Source of the DNA: Flaccisagitta enflata
Lineage: Eukaryota; Chaetognatha; Sagittoidea; Aphragmophora
Reading direction: 5' to 3'
Assembly (NCBI GenBank): GCA_965153355.1
Contig: OZ231127.1
Span: 64,108,001 to 64,172,000, forward strand
DNA: 64,000 nucleotides
In this document: one piece after another, positions 50,901-53,482 of the stretch
Layout: the number at the start of each line of letters is the position of its first letter
Numbering within the stretch: the stretch's first letter is position 1
Made by a program: the position numbers and the translations under genes
The notes under the pieces: model-generated
Databases searched by the model: none
Told to the model about the DNA's origin: nothing
Seen by the model: only the letters and a program-made list of their open reading frames with translations

Positions 50901-53239
50901 CCTCTTTGTTTCATTTGGAGACAGCTCCGAAAAATGTCATAGTGCAGAACCAATGATATTACAGTGAGAGGGGCAGTCGAAATCGCTAGCACCCCTACCT
51001 GCAGCCGAAATGGTTTCTACCACACGGACAATAAAGTTGGTGCCCATCAACTTGTCCCAATTCAATTCCCGCCATCGAGGCGATTTTGTATTTTCAACCT
51101 AGTTATCAAGATACGGCCCTTTTTAGGGTAAAAATCAGCCATTTTCTGAGGTGTTGATTTAGCTAGTTTATGACTGATATCTTCAGAACGAGGAGGAAAT
51201 TTGAAAAACGCCTCGATGGCGGGAATAGTATTGGGATAAGCTTAATGCCAGTAACTCAGTTGTCTCTGTAATATTGTCCATCCAGGCTGTGGGTAGGGTT
51301 GCTAGCGATTTTGCTGCCCCTCTCACTATATTATCATTGAGACTATTTAGTAAATCCTTGCTCAAAGAAATAGGTTCATCCATGTTTTTAACTCAGCTCT
51401 CTGAGGCTATAGTGTCAATCGCGGTCTGTGCTCAGATGACTTCCCAGCGAACTTAAAAGGACTACTGTGATACCTGCGACCGTGATTGTTGTTTTACATC
51501 TGCATCAGAGATGGAACATGAAGATGATCTTCTGGAATTAGTGCTGGATGAATTCCTCGAAATGGAGTCGTCCAAGTCAGCGTCTTTTTGCTTCTCTAGA
51601 TTCCCGCTTTTCTTGGTCACGAAAACGTCGTCGTCACCATCATTGGCATTAGAATGCAACGACCTCTTTGGAGAGGAGCCAAGACCTGAATGCGAAGTGA
51701 GTGAAATCGAAACTTAAGTGCATTACAGTAAATGACAACCATGAAAATGCTGTCAAGAAAATTTCGCAAAGGCAAAATGACGAACTACATTTTAGCCATG
51801 AAGTAACAACCGATACACGTACAGTAGTGTGAGTTAAGAATGAATACACCGCGTCATGTACCAGAAACCGATTCGATGGAAGAATCGCTTTTTCTTTTCG
51901 TCTTGAGCTTCTTCTTGGGAGAACCGGATTTGGAGCTGGATGAGCCGTCTTCGGAATCTCGTGAGCGCTGCGATGCGGATCCCCGTCTGGCAGTCGTTGT
52001 CGAACTAGCCTCGCGTTGTTGGCGACTGATTAAAGTTGATGTTGACGATGAGGTTGAAGATGACGATGATGCGGTGGCGGAAGCGCCTTCAGTTCTAGCC
52101 ACTCGATGACTAGATCGTCGTCTGCACGCGTCGGCAGCGTCCAGGTCGCCACGAAGAATAGCTTCGAGCTCTGGAATAAACGGTTGGATAGGAAATAAAT
52201 ATTATCAACGAGAACCAACAAAATTTAGCTTGAGAAAATTTTGGGAATCCGATTCCTTTCATGTCCTACGAACCTTTGTCTTCGATCTTTATTTGCAAAC
52301 AGGCGGGGTCTTCATAATGTTGCTCCAAGACGGTATCATCAGTGAAGAGAAATTTCTGGAATGGAATTAAAACACTTTCAATTCAAAAATTACAAGTCCG
52401 CTTAGCCAGCGACGAAAAAAAGATACTGCACGTAAAAAAGGATATTGCACAGACCGGTTGGGTGCTTCACATAGCAAAAGTTGCTTATTTCTTTTCATCC
52501 TCTTTACCTAATGTGGAGTGGCCAATTTCAGGACCCTTACCATTTTTCTTTTATCAAAAATCGTTCATCTTCCATTTTTTAGAAAATTGTTTTTGAGAGC
52601 CTAATTTGTATATTGCAGTAGGATAAAGAAGTATGCTGATCTTCTTTGAATTAGCTTTTATTAATTTCTGCTCTTTAGAGAATTGTTAATCTACTTTTTC
52701 ACAAGCTCTTACGTAACTTATGCTCTGATATTTTAATTTATTTCTACAAAAATTGTGATTTTTTAAAAGTAATAATTGTTCCTTTTGTAACAAGACTACA
52801 CAGGATTTTGCTGAATTCTGAGAAATCTGAGCAAACTTCAAGGCCAAAACAAAAACGGAAGATGAAGGAATTTCCAGAAAAGGAAAACGGTCATCTTCAT
52901 GATTTTTTTCACTCCATATTTGGTTAGCGGGACGAGAAGAAAATCAATTTTTTTGCTATGCGAAGCACGCAACCAGACCGGTAGACCAACGGACTGACGG
53001 ACCAACGGATTTAGTTACAGATTGGTTACCTGAGTGTCCGGGAAGTAATTGGTAGTGCAGGCCGTGTACCATTGGACCGGAGCGTTGCCAACTTTGTAGA
53101 CTCGCGCGCGAAAGCCAAGAAGCGCTTGTGGCCTAGAAAGCAGCGCCCGTTGGCTCTTCCGGAATTCTTCCCGTTCCTTCAACTCGTCGTCCAAGGAAGG
53201 AATCTCCGTGAGGCAAGGAACGATCTTGACCTTATTGCT
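4789..53239 (-). CDS. KDM3: KDM3/JMJD1 (JMJD1C-like) JmjC histone H3K9 demethylase, 5' incomplete
   Basis: This is a nuclear Fe(II)/2-oxoglutarate-dependent demethylase; the family removes H3K9me1/2 methyl groups. Exons from 5' to 3' on the minus strand: 53239-53030, 52356-52275, 52170-51862, 51685-51474, 50865-48427, 48279-48077, 47571-47458, 44166-44049, 43934-43803, 43537-42493, 23750-23510, 23199-about 21730, 18018-17796, 17498-17363, 17189-16931, 16736-16533, 16331-16074, 12101-11457, 11082-10879, 9520-9281, 7999-7744, 6505-6348, 6039-5968, 5440-5186, 4863-4789. Sites are GT-AG. Codon phases agree at every junction except 21730/18018, which is unresolved. About 3,180 residues are placed, more than vertebrate JMJD1C, because of long Ser/Thr/Pro linkers. 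The family call rests on collinear matches to remembered KDM3 proteins at both ends: an N-terminal domain, the YRDP motif, a KKA..RH motif, zinc fingers and JmjC. The first N-terminal exons are missing. An intron of nearly 19 kb holds an antisense NOS-like gene. Confidence 0.94.
5186..5440 (-). CDS. KDM3: KDM3 exon 24: JmjC C-terminal half, third iron ligand
   Basis: 85 codons, phase 0. It starts [18 protein letters not shown] and continues [34 protein letters not shown] and [20 protein letters not shown], nearly identical to vertebrate KDM3A/B. The His of GAPHQV is the third iron ligand. Acceptor tatcgatag, donor CAA|GTAATG. Confidence 0.97.
5968..6505 (-). CDS. KDM3: KDM3 exons 22-23: JmjC insertion segment
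   Basis: Exon 6505-6348 ([45 protein letters not shown]) and exon 6039-5968 (24 codons, ending [10 protein letters not shown]) match the KDM3 blocks LKTIQDGDSDE, GALWHIYAAKD and [12 protein letters not shown]. Phases 1, 0 and 0 agree. The upstream intron begins with an AAAG microsatellite that reads CTTT on the sense strand. Confidence 0.95.
6533..6692. repeat. (AAAG)n microsatellite upstream of KDM3 exon 22
   Basis: The tract is AAAG/AAAGAG on the plus strand. In the KDM3 sense strand it reads (CTTT)n and starts about 27 nt before the exon-22 acceptor. Confidence 0.95.
7619..7725. repeat. (AG)n microsatellite just after KDM3 exon 21 donor
   Basis: The tract reads (CT)n in the sense strand and begins about 20 nt inside the intron that follows the JmjC core exon. 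Confidence 0.95.
7744..7999 (-). CDS. KDM3: KDM3 exon 21: JmjC core with HxD iron-binding motif
   Basis: This exon encodes [16 protein letters not shown], then [17 protein letters not shown] sequence (here [13 protein letters not shown]) and [21 protein letters not shown] supplies the first two iron ligands of the JmjC facial triad, so the catalytic core is intact. Acceptor gtctcggtag, donor ATATAG|GTCAGT, 256 nt, phase 0 to 1. Confidence 0.97.
9281..9520 (-). CDS. KDM3: KDM3 exon 20: JmjC N-terminal half
   Basis: 80 codons, phase 0. It encodes [18 protein letters not shown], then [20 protein letters not shown] and PLVLKLK. This is collinear with the KDM3 blocks CWKQGQPVLVSGVHKKL, DLVNCRN and PMVLKLKDWPPGEDF. 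Acceptor atgttccag, donor AAG|GTGAGC. Confidence 0.96.
9540..9895. repeat. Purine microsatellite upstream of KDM3 exon 20
   Basis: Mixed GAGAGA, GGTAGAGA and GAAA units on the plus strand, pyrimidine-rich in the KDM3 sense strand, starting about 20 nt from the exon-20 acceptor. Confidence 0.95.
10100..10292 (-). mobile_element. Short GTCCG-arm element, copy 5 (GTCGCGGAC subtype)
   Basis: It has ATATCGTCGCGGATGAGTGG at one arm and GGGTCCGCGACTAAAA at the other. GACCGACAGACAGACG precedes the second arm. Confidence 0.8.
10879..11082 (-). CDS. KDM3: KDM3 exon 19: entry to JmjC domain
   Basis: 68 codons, acceptor ttctcgccag, donor CAG|GTGCGG. It contains [19 protein letters not shown], matching the KDM3 PHSWLCDGRLLCLHDP block, and NAKMFQ, which joins in phase to [11 protein letters not shown] of the next exon. 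Confidence 0.95.
11170..11242. repeat. (ACAG)n microsatellite upstream of KDM3 exon 19
   Basis: A GACA/CAGA tetranucleotide tract about 90 nt from the exon-19 acceptor, reading TGTC in the KDM3 sense strand. Confidence 0.9.
11457..12101 (-). CDS. KDM3: KDM3 exon 18: linker before JmjC
   Basis: 215 codons, phase 0 at both ends, acceptor tttcaattacag, donor CAT|GTGCGC. It starts [20 protein letters not shown], is Pro/Ser-rich in the middle, and near its end has [15 protein letters not shown]. That aligns with NILDDIIASVVENK, a short conserved helix before the JmjC domain of JMJD1 proteins. Confidence 0.88.
12590..14625. repeat. 13-bp satellite GTTGTCGAACGGC and variants, about 150 units
   Basis: The unit GTTGTCGAACGGC repeats with point variants (GTTATC, AACAGC, AGCGGC) and occasional indels. 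Up to about 13,640 nearly all units carry TCGAA or TCGAG. After that point nearly all carry TCAAA or TCAAG. The last 250 bp before 14,520 are the most uniform. Confidence 0.97.
14640..15720. repeat. Tandem array of about 160-bp units in element A
   Basis: Units contain GGCCGGTTAGCATGCT, TTGAGTCCTTCCATTTAGAG and CGGTTGAAAAATGCAGAAGT. The AGCATGCT landmark recurs at about 14,771, 14,917, 15,078, 15,241, 15,403 and 15,564. The same unit forms the array at 34,200-35,360. Confidence 0.93.
15883..15913 (+). repeat. Terminal hairpin of composite element A
   Basis: GTCCGCG-T-CGGAAT, a short loop, then ATTCCG-T-CGCGGAC: a 13-bp stem with one T/T mismatch at the element end. Confidence 0.85.
16074..16331 (-). 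CDS. KDM3: KDM3 exon 17: end of zinc-finger region
   Basis: This exon has 86 codons, acceptor cgttcccag, donor AAG|GTACTT, phase 0. It contains [14 protein letters not shown], then [20 protein letters not shown] and [15 protein letters not shown]. These correspond to the KDM3 segments W.KC......LMPTQIIPG and LREKYGIKSHCHC. The sense-strand (CT)n tract of more than 100 bp directly upstream forms an extreme polypyrimidine tract. Confidence 0.93.
16340..16461. repeat. (AG)n microsatellite upstream of KDM3 exon 17
   Basis: GAGAGAGCGAGA passing into pure (AG)n. In the sense strand it is a (CT)n tract ending 9 nt from the exon-17 acceptor. Confidence 0.95.
16533..16736 (-). CDS. KDM3: KDM3 exon 16: core zinc finger with one Cys replaced by Asp
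   Basis: This exon encodes [20 protein letters not shown] and [20 protein letters not shown]. It matches the KDM3 block [24 protein letters not shown] residue for residue, except that the second Cys of the HWVCRKC pair is Asp (GAT on the coding strand). Acceptor ctcccacag, donor AAG|GTGAGA, 68 codons, phase 0 at both ends. Asp can coordinate zinc, so the finger may still fold. Confidence 0.95.
16931..17498 (-). CDS. KDM3: KDM3 exons 14-15: first part of the zinc-finger region
   Basis: Exon 17498-17363 encodes [22 protein letters not shown], given here as its motif [14 protein letters not shown], matching the KDM3 FLQD.SC...CREC segment. Exon 17189-16931 encodes [12 protein letters not shown] and later [16 protein letters not shown], near-identical to [11 protein letters not shown] of KDM3B. 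Acceptors are gcgctgaag and ataacag; donors are AAG|GTGCGT and GAG|GTAAGG. Phases 1, 2 and 0 agree. These cysteines belong to the zinc-binding region needed for KDM3 activity in studied family members. Confidence 0.92.
17796..18018 (-). CDS. KDM3: KDM3 exon 13 (possible alternative start)
   Basis: This exon is open from ATG at 18018 to donor CAGC|GTAAGTG (phase 1) and encodes [14 protein letters not shown] and a polar continuation. The codon just before the ATG is TAG in frame. The exon therefore starts either with an acceptor gcgcgttag|ATG (poor pyrimidine tract) or as the first coding exon of a shorter transcript. That transcript would still encode the zinc fingers and JmjC, about 990 residues. 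Confidence 0.7.
18108..19125 (-). mobile_element. Short GTCCG-arm element split by a degenerate 21-bp repeat block
   Basis: The left end AACAAGGCCGGATACACGGC with AGTCGCGTGC lies at 18,108. The right end, with GACCGACCGACCGGCGGACA and GTTGCGTAGTACGCCACG, lies at about 19,060-19,125. Between them are about 700 bp of CTGATTTGAGGCCTGAGAGG units (18,350-18,970). Either the block inserted into the short element, or this is a larger relative. Confidence 0.55.
18320..18980. repeat. Degenerate repeat, unit GCTGATTTGAGGCCTGAGAGG
   Basis: About 30 imperfect units of about 21 bp, including a longer duplication (CTTGATTCCGGTCTTCAAGG occurs twice). Related wording recurs at 55,920-56,190. Confidence 0.9.
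19130..21729. other. KDM3 intron 12 remainder; AT-rich, one pogo-like element
   Basis: Apart from the inverted-repeat element at 21,015-21,198 and a short (AG)n at 21,499-21,521, I see no coding exon in 19,130-21,729. ORFs are short and featureless. If a missing KDM3 exon exists between exons 12 and 13, it should be here or at 18,019-18,100. Confidence 0.5.
21015..21198. mobile_element. pogo/Tigger-like MITE with TA target duplication
   Basis: TA, CAGTGGGACCCCGC, about 155 bp, GCGGGGTTCCACTG, TA. These terminal repeats and the TA flank are typical of pogo/Tc1-type miniature elements. It has no coding capacity. Confidence 0.8.
21730..23199 (-). CDS. KDM3: KDM3 exon 12: long linker with PQDLS motif; 3' end unresolved
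   Basis: From acceptor attcccgtcag the frame is open for about 490 codons to a TAG at 21730-21732. Near 23,113-23,135 it encodes APQDLSLR, which fits the PxDLS CtBP-docking motif (inferred). Near 22.0 kb it encodes [15 protein letters not shown], aligning with KLKKAWLTRHSEEDK in JMJD1C just before its zinc-finger region. That fixes its place directly upstream of the 18-kb exons. No strong donor precedes the stop: weak GT sites such as GCAC|GTATCG have the wrong phase for the next placed exon. The stop may end a short isoform, or a small exon may be missed. Confidence 0.75.
23238..23403 (-). mobile_element. Short GTCCG-arm element, complete copy (TTGCGGAC subtype)
   Basis: It runs from AACAAGGCCGGATACACGGC through AGTTGCGGACGGGTGGGC and a GACGGACCGACC stretch to GTGTCCGCAACTAAAA. 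It sits about 40 bp upstream of the acceptor of KDM3 exon 12. Confidence 0.93.
23510..23750 (-). CDS. KDM3: KDM3 exon 11
   Basis: This exon has 241 nt, acceptor gtatcacag, donor CCAAG|GTAGGC and phases 1 to 2. It encodes a polar stretch ([11 protein letters not shown] to LLPR) without a known domain. It is coding because it is open, has good splice sites and joins both neighbours in phase. It lies only 190 bp upstream of, and on the opposite strand to, the first ATG of the nested NOS-like gene. Confidence 0.78.
23941..24728 (+). CDS. NOS-like gene exons 1-2: REEP/DP1-like multi-pass membrane segment
   Basis: The ATG at 23941 opens [17 protein letters not shown]. Then come [18 protein letters not shown], a hydrophobic segment (about residues 41-60), a second ([18 protein letters not shown], about 65-83) and a third after the splice ([15 protein letters not shown]). 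The spacing and pattern resemble REEP5/DP1, which has KLEAKTGVNRSF, two hydrophobic stretches, a GYP motif and WLTYW. The remainder of exon 2 is basic then Ser-rich. Splice: TGCAG|GTTGTA to tttcaacag, phase 2. Exon 2 ends CTTG|GTGAGC, phase 1. The membrane topology is visible; the REEP assignment is a moderate inference. Confidence 0.55.
23941..39951 (+). CDS. NOS: NOS-like protein with N-terminal REEP-like membrane domain, nested in KDM3 intron
   Basis: Exons: 23941-24200, 24361-24728, 25048-25314, 25426-25553, 26391-26623, 26654-26855, 27013-27208, 28494-28797, 29402-29560, 30081-30198, 30379-30616, 30728-30996, 31565-31707, 31976-32150, 32222-32333, 32842-32947, 33027-33223, 33653-34024, 35681-35849, 37885-38025, 38515-38599, 38850-38954, 39859-39951. 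Every junction is phase-consistent and the sum is 4,440 nt (1,479 residues). From about residue 420 onward the order matches nitric oxide synthase: oxygenase, basic amphipathic linker, FMN, FAD, NADPH. The haem-thiolate Cys is kept (about residue 518), but the arginine-binding Glu, the FMN phosphate loop and the C-terminal tail are altered or missing. The NOS identity is firm. Joining the membrane domain to it rests on splice phase and lack of stops, so two adjacent genes remain possible. Confidence 0.88.
25048..25553 (+). CDS. NOS-like gene exons 3-4: hydrophilic linker
   Basis: Exon 25048-25314 (acceptor tcctattctag, donor AATG|GTAGGA) reads [18 protein letters not shown] and continues polar. 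Exon 25426-25553 (acceptor cattcatcag, donor AGG|GTAGGT) reads [20 protein letters not shown]. Both are charged, have no recognised domain and look disordered. They link the membrane part to the NOS part in phase (1 to 1, then 0). Confidence 0.65.
25655..26310. repeat. Hairpin-bearing inverted repeat in NOS-like intron 4
   Basis: CACTGAAGCACGACCTCGTG at 25,671 and the near-perfect palindrome CACTGAAGCACGACGTCGTG continuing CTTCAGTG at 26,276 flank an inverted pair (GAGGAATTGGAA and TTCCAATTCCTC). A 24-bp unit, TTTTCATACTGCAATTGACC, is repeated about four times at 25,735-25,810. Confidence 0.7.
26391..26623 (+). CDS. NOS-like gene exon 5
   Basis: From cagcag|CGA (or the preceding ccag, also phase 0) it reads [29 protein letters not shown] and [16 protein letters not shown]. 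The donor is GCCAG|GTAATG (phase 2) and joins [10 protein letters not shown]. It sits where NOS proteins have a variable N-terminal extension. This is the key junction between the membrane half and the NOS half, and its acceptor is the least certain in the gene. Confidence 0.6.
26654..27208 (+). CDS. NOS: NOS-like exons 6-7: start of oxygenase domain, haem-thiolate Cys
   Basis: Exon 26654-26855 ends [16 protein letters not shown]...HHRRRLHK, aligning with the NOS helix LLPHAIEFINQYYGSF. Exon 27013-27208 reads [37 protein letters not shown] and [19 protein letters not shown]. This corresponds to ELEFAAKMAWRNAPRCIGR and LQVFDARDCTTAQEMF of NOS. The Cys of SCLGR is the axial haem ligand; the usual WRNAPR is YRETAS. 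Splice sites are AAG|GTGACA, tctccaaag|GTA and TATG|GTAAGG. Confidence 0.9.
27331..28481. mobile_element. 1.15-kb TA-flanked near-perfect palindrome (foldback) in NOS-like intron 7
   Basis: TA then CAGTACCGGAATCAAAGAAC at the left; GTTCTTTGATTCCGGTACTG then TA at the right. The two arms of about 570 bp are complementary almost base for base (for example GGGTTTGGAGCTGTTCCGGG at 27,450 against its complement at 28,345). It has no coding capacity. The 3' splice site of the intron lies 12 nt beyond its right end. Confidence 0.93.
28494..28797 (+). CDS. NOS: NOS-like exon 8: oxygenase core
   Basis: This exon reads [39 protein letters not shown] and [19 protein letters not shown], then [17 protein letters not shown] and PPDL. 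This is the best-conserved block, matching NGNIRSAITVFPQR, VWNSQLIRYAGYQ, GDPA, LGWKP and PPDL of animal NOS. Its acceptor is 12 nt after the right end of a 1.15-kb perfect foldback element. Donor CCTAG|GTAAAA, phase 2. Confidence 0.95.
28977..29178 (+). mobile_element. Short GTCCG-arm element (GCACGCGAC subtype) in NOS-like intron 8
   Basis: It has AGTCACGTGCAGGCGACTCT at one end, and TTGCACGCGACTTGGGTAGC with GTGTATCCTGCCTTGTT at the other. Confidence 0.88.
29402..30198 (+). CDS. NOS: NOS-like exons 9-10: arginine-pocket region, catalytic Glu replaced
   Basis: Exon 29402-29560 reads [20 protein letters not shown] then [19 protein letters not shown] has WYALPAV.NMLLEVGGLEF and PF.GWYMGTEIG at the same spacing. 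The invariant Trp-Tyr is Ile-His, and the Glu that binds the arginine guanidinium is Ala. Exon 30081-30198 reads [16 protein letters not shown] and [18 protein letters not shown], matching RYN.LEEVGRRM and W.DRAV.EI..AVLHSFQ. Phases 2, 2 and 0. Confidence 0.93.
30379..30616 (+). CDS. NOS: NOS-like exon 11: degenerate pterin/dimer region
   Basis: From acceptor cctttccaag it reads [30 protein letters not shown], an insertion of roughly 17 residues, and [20 protein letters not shown] has NVTIMDHHTASESFMKHM, RGGCPADW, and SGSITPVFHQEMLNY. The DHH motif and the Trp after CPAD are lost. The donor TTTA|GTTGTG is weak but gives the required phase 1. Confidence 0.75.
30728..30996 (+). CDS. NOS: NOS-like exon 12: calmodulin-linker-like helix and start of FMN domain
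   Basis: The exon contains [19 protein letters not shown], a basic amphipathic helix where NOS binds calmodulin. It is followed by [20 protein letters not shown], at the position of NOS TILYATETGKSEKFA. The TETGKS phosphate loop that binds FMN is replaced by RMHGAS. Acceptor tcttatctag, donor ATTGAG|GTTCTC, phase 1 to 0. Confidence 0.85.
31126..31358 (-). mobile_element. Short GTCCG-arm element (TTGCGGAC subtype) in NOS-like intron 12
   Basis: It has ATTGTTGCGGATGGGGGGCA at one arm, a GACGGATGGACGGATGGACC stretch, and GTGTCCGCAACTAAAA at the other arm. Confidence 0.85.
31565..32333 (+). CDS. NOS: NOS-like exons 13-15: FMN domain remainder
   Basis: Exon 31565-31707 ([18 protein letters not shown]) aligns with HETLVLVVTSTFGNGDPP; the STFGNG loop is not conserved. 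Exon 31976-32150 ([38 protein letters not shown]) aligns with SVFGLGSRAYPHFCAFG and DELCGQEEAFRTWA. Exon 32222-32333 continues [15 protein letters not shown]. Phases 2, 0 and 1 agree. The flavodoxin fold is recognisable but the FMN-contact loops are degraded. Two tandem copies of the last donor site occur (32,331 and 32,366). Confidence 0.85.
32842..33223 (+). CDS. NOS: NOS-like exons 16-17: FAD-domain entry
   Basis: Exon 32842-32947 encodes [20 protein letters not shown]. Exon 33027-33223 encodes [20 protein letters not shown] and [16 protein letters not shown]. The latter matches LQYQPGDHLGVFPGNHEDLV of NOS. Splice sites: tatcacag, AAAAG|GTTCCA, ctcacaacag and TACG|GTAATA; phases 1, 2 and 1. 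Confidence 0.92.
33653..34024 (+). CDS. NOS: NOS-like exon 18: FAD-binding exon
   Basis: 124 codons, acceptor caaataag, donor AAAG|GTAGAT. It reads [29 protein letters not shown], then [20 protein letters not shown] and [18 protein letters not shown] has [36 protein letters not shown] and VHLTVAIV. The FAD motif RxYSxxS is kept as RLYAIAS. Confidence 0.96.
34118..35579 (+). mobile_element. Composite non-autonomous element B in NOS-like intron 18
   Basis: It is bounded by GTCCGCGA at 34118 and TCGCGGAC at 35579. It has an array of about 160-bp units (TTGAGTCCTTCCATTTAGAG landmarks at about 34,485 to 35,265), a GAC stretch, and the same terminal hairpin as element A (35,549-35,579). It lacks the 13-bp satellite and instead has a duplicated segment of about 100 bp near its left end (34,310-34,440). 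Confidence 0.78.
35681..35849 (+). CDS. NOS: NOS-like exon 19: NADPH-binding glycine loop
   Basis: It reads [40 protein letters not shown] and SIAPFR, matching HGVCSSWLNRI, SFHLP and VGPGTGIAPFR. The glycine loop is intact enough to suggest the nucleotide fold. Acceptor tcaaaaatag (pyrimidine-poor), donor TTCAG|GTGAGA, followed immediately by about 500 bp of purine minisatellite. Confidence 0.94.
35855..36372. repeat. Purine minisatellite GAGAGCGAGTGAGAAA after NOS-like exon 19
   Basis: It begins within 10 nt of the donor of exon 19 as (AG)n and becomes a 16-bp repeat of about 25-30 units, purine on the NOS sense strand. The 315-codon antisense ORF across it is repeat-driven. Confidence 0.95.
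37002..37642. mobile_element. TA-flanked foldback element in NOS-like intron 19
   Basis: AATAGCCTGTACCTAAATGA at the left pairs with TCATTTCAGTACAGGCTATT at the right, with imperfect complementary arms. The centre holds short direct copies of CAGATTT.AATCTGCAG. Confidence 0.75.
37885..38599 (+). CDS. NOS: NOS-like exons 20-21: NADPH-domain core
   Basis: Exon 37885-38025 reads [20 protein letters not shown] and [19 protein letters not shown], matching SFWQQR and LVFGCRQSK. Exon 38515-38599 reads [20 protein letters not shown] and PRKNEYVM, matching ETLQAKNKGVFRELYTAYSREPDKPKKYV. Phases 2, 2 and 0 agree. The second exon is too short for ORF calling. Its donor ATG|GTACGC is followed within 8 nt by a short interspersed element. 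Confidence 0.92.
38100..38421. repeat. (GT)n and (GAGT)n microsatellite in NOS-like intron 20
   Basis: GTGTGTCC/GTCTGTGT units, then (GAGT)n, then (GA)n, beginning about 75 nt after the exon-20 donor and ending about 94 nt before the exon-21 acceptor. It gives artefactual long ORFs in several frames. Confidence 0.95.
38606..38757 (-). mobile_element. Short GTCCG-arm element (GCACGCGAC subtype) abutting NOS-like exon 21
   Basis: AACAAGGCCGGATACACGGC starts 7-8 nt after the exon-21 boundary, so the donor consensus almost touches it. Arms: CAGTCGCGTGCGGGTGGGCA and GTAGCACGCGACTAAAA. Confidence 0.92.
38850..39951 (+). CDS. NOS: NOS-like exons 22-23: truncated C-terminus
   Basis: Exon 38850-38954 reads [20 protein letters not shown] then [15 protein letters not shown], matching ALKEQGGHIYVCGDVTMA (the Cys is Ser here). 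Exon 39859-39951 reads [20 protein letters not shown] then [10 protein letters not shown] and TAG, matching MTQQGKLSAEDAGVFISRM. The protein stops where canonical NOS continues with about 30-50 more residues, including the aromatic residue that stacks on FAD. Confidence 0.92.
40524..40690 (-). mobile_element. Short GTCCG-arm element, diverged copy
   Basis: AACGCGGGATTACATTGTCA at one end; ACCGACCGACGGACAAAGCC and GAGTCCGCGACT at the other. The left arm is diverged (GTCACGGGC). Confidence 0.7.
41353..41955. mobile_element. TA-flanked foldback element between NOS-like 3' end and KDM3 exon 10
   Basis: TA, CAGGGTCATCAGCCTGAAAT; right end ATCTCAGGCTGATGACCCGG, TA. The arms are complementary, for example TTTGTATCAAAATTTCATCC against its inverse near 41,830. 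Confidence 0.85.
42115..42290 (-). mobile_element. Short GTCCG-arm element (TTGCGGAC subtype) in KDM3 intron 10
   Basis: AACAAGGCGGGATACACGGC, AGTTGCCGACGGGTAGGCAG, a (GGACCGAC)n stretch, then GTGTCCGCAACTAAAA. One arm base is substituted (GCCGAC for GCGGAC). Confidence 0.9.
42493..43537 (-). CDS. KDM3: KDM3 exon 10: Pro/Ser-rich with a heptad PPRSPLA repeat
   Basis: This exon runs from acceptor tttcacag|CGC to donor CACG|GTATGG (phase 0 to 1). It starts [15 protein letters not shown] and is Pro/Ser-rich. At about 43,220-43,370 the seven-residue unit PPRSPLA is repeated about six times in tandem, a coding minisatellite kept in frame. It joins in phase to exon 11 across the intron of nearly 19 kb that contains the NOS-like gene (G|AC gives Asp). 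Confidence 0.8.
43803..48279 (-). CDS. KDM3: KDM3 exons 6-9: linker and charged coiled-coil segment
   Basis: The exons are 48279-48077 (Ala/Pro-rich, ending [10 protein letters not shown]), 47571-47458 (Lys/Val-rich), 44166-44049 (acceptor after a run of ten T; contains VELQNKEKL) and 43934-43803 ([17 protein letters not shown], a helical charged segment). Phases 2, 2, 0 and 0 all match. The intron between 47458 and 44166 is almost wholly GT-rich simple sequence. No catalytic domain is seen, and the segment probably links the N-terminal and zinc-finger parts. Confidence 0.78.
44200..47215. repeat. 3-kb strand-asymmetric G/T simple-sequence block in KDM3 intron 7
   Basis: The plus strand is almost free of A and C. 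Units change along the block: GTTTGTTTTTGTCGTTTGCGT (44,460-44,670), GTTTGTTTTTGTTGTCTGTGT (about 16 clean 21-bp copies to 45,010), mixed units, (GTT)n from about 45,900, and GGTTTGGTGTTGTG near 46,850-47,030. In the KDM3 sense strand it reads A/C-rich. ORFs of up to 343 codons here are artefacts. Confidence 0.96.
47600..47945. repeat. GGCAGAAAGGAA minisatellite upstream of KDM3 exon 7
   Basis: Purine-rich 12-16 bp units (AAGGAAGGCAGACAGGCAG) beginning about 30 nt from the exon-7 acceptor, pyrimidine-rich in the sense strand. Confidence 0.93.
48427..50865 (-). CDS. KDM3: KDM3 exon 5: 813-codon disordered exon with SIM-like and YRDP motifs
   Basis: A single 2,439-nt open exon (phase 0 to 0) runs from acceptor acttttag to donor CAG|GTTATT. 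It begins [16 protein letters not shown] and is dominated by Ser, Thr, Ala and Asp. Near 49.54 kb is [12 protein letters not shown], a hydrophobic core flanked by acidic residues that fits a SUMO-interacting motif (inferred). Near 48.9 kb is [17 protein letters not shown], matching the TVYRDPAL segment of JMJD1C and supporting the family assignment in this otherwise fast-evolving region. The last about 60 residues are Gln/Leu-rich and probably coiled. Long antisense open frames here are shadows. Confidence 0.87.
50962..51328. mobile_element. TA-flanked foldback element in KDM3 intron 4
   Basis: TA, CAGTGAGAGGGGCAGTCGAA; right end TTTTGCTGCCCCTCTCACT then ATA. Inner arms also pair (CCCGCCATCGAGGCG against CGCCTCGATGGCGGG). 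A solo end of the same family lies at about 58,270-58,318. Confidence 0.85.
51474..52170 (-). CDS. KDM3: KDM3 exons 3-4: basic, Ser-rich linker
   Basis: Exon 52170-51862 starts [14 protein letters not shown], followed by [11 protein letters not shown], which resembles the SRRRSRANQ segment after the JMJD1C N-terminal domain. It then becomes Ser/Thr-rich and ends in a basic stretch, [10 protein letters not shown], a likely nuclear-localisation signal. Exon 51685-51474 is polar and Ser-rich. The phases (1, 1, 0) join cleanly to both neighbours. No enzymatic domain is visible, and the segment is probably disordered. Confidence 0.8.
52275..53239 (-). CDS. KDM3: KDM3 placed exons 1-2: end of the conserved N-terminal domain
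   Basis: Exon 53239-53030 (70 codons, phase 0 at both ends) contains [18 protein letters not shown]. This aligns with the KDM3 N-terminal segment seen in JMJD1C as YRVRVYRQDSATQWFTG. Exon 52356-52275 continues with [18 protein letters not shown], comparable to the MTFLDD segment of JMJD1C. The acceptors are gatcgcag and attccag; the donors are CAG|GTAACC and AAAG|GTTCG. In vertebrate paralogues about 200 residues precede this point, so more coding sequence should lie upstream. Confidence 0.85.
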
Positions 53240-53309
53240 CTGCGATCAAAATATAACAGTTTATCAAAAGTGGATAAATCTCGCAAAATGACAGGCAAGA
53301 TAGAGACGC

Positions 53310-53482
53310 TTTTTAGTCGCGGACTAGCGACTCTATAAGAGGCTTTGTCCGTCCGTCCGTCCGTCGGTCGGTCGGTTGGTTGGTCGGTCCGTGGTGATCG
53401 AGTTTGAAAGTGAGAAAACGCGCATTTTCGCCCCTGCCCACCCGTCCGCGACTGGTATTGGCCGTGTATCCGGCCTTGTTTA
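53310..53482 (+). mobile_element. Short GTCCG-arm element (GTCGCGGAC subtype), complete
   Basis: TTTTTAGTCGCGGACTAGCG, GTCCGTCCGTCCGTCGGTCG, then CCCGTCCGCGACTGGTATTG and TGTATCCGGCCTTGTT. It lies about 70 bp upstream, on the other strand, of the most 5' KDM3 exon placed. Confidence 0.93.
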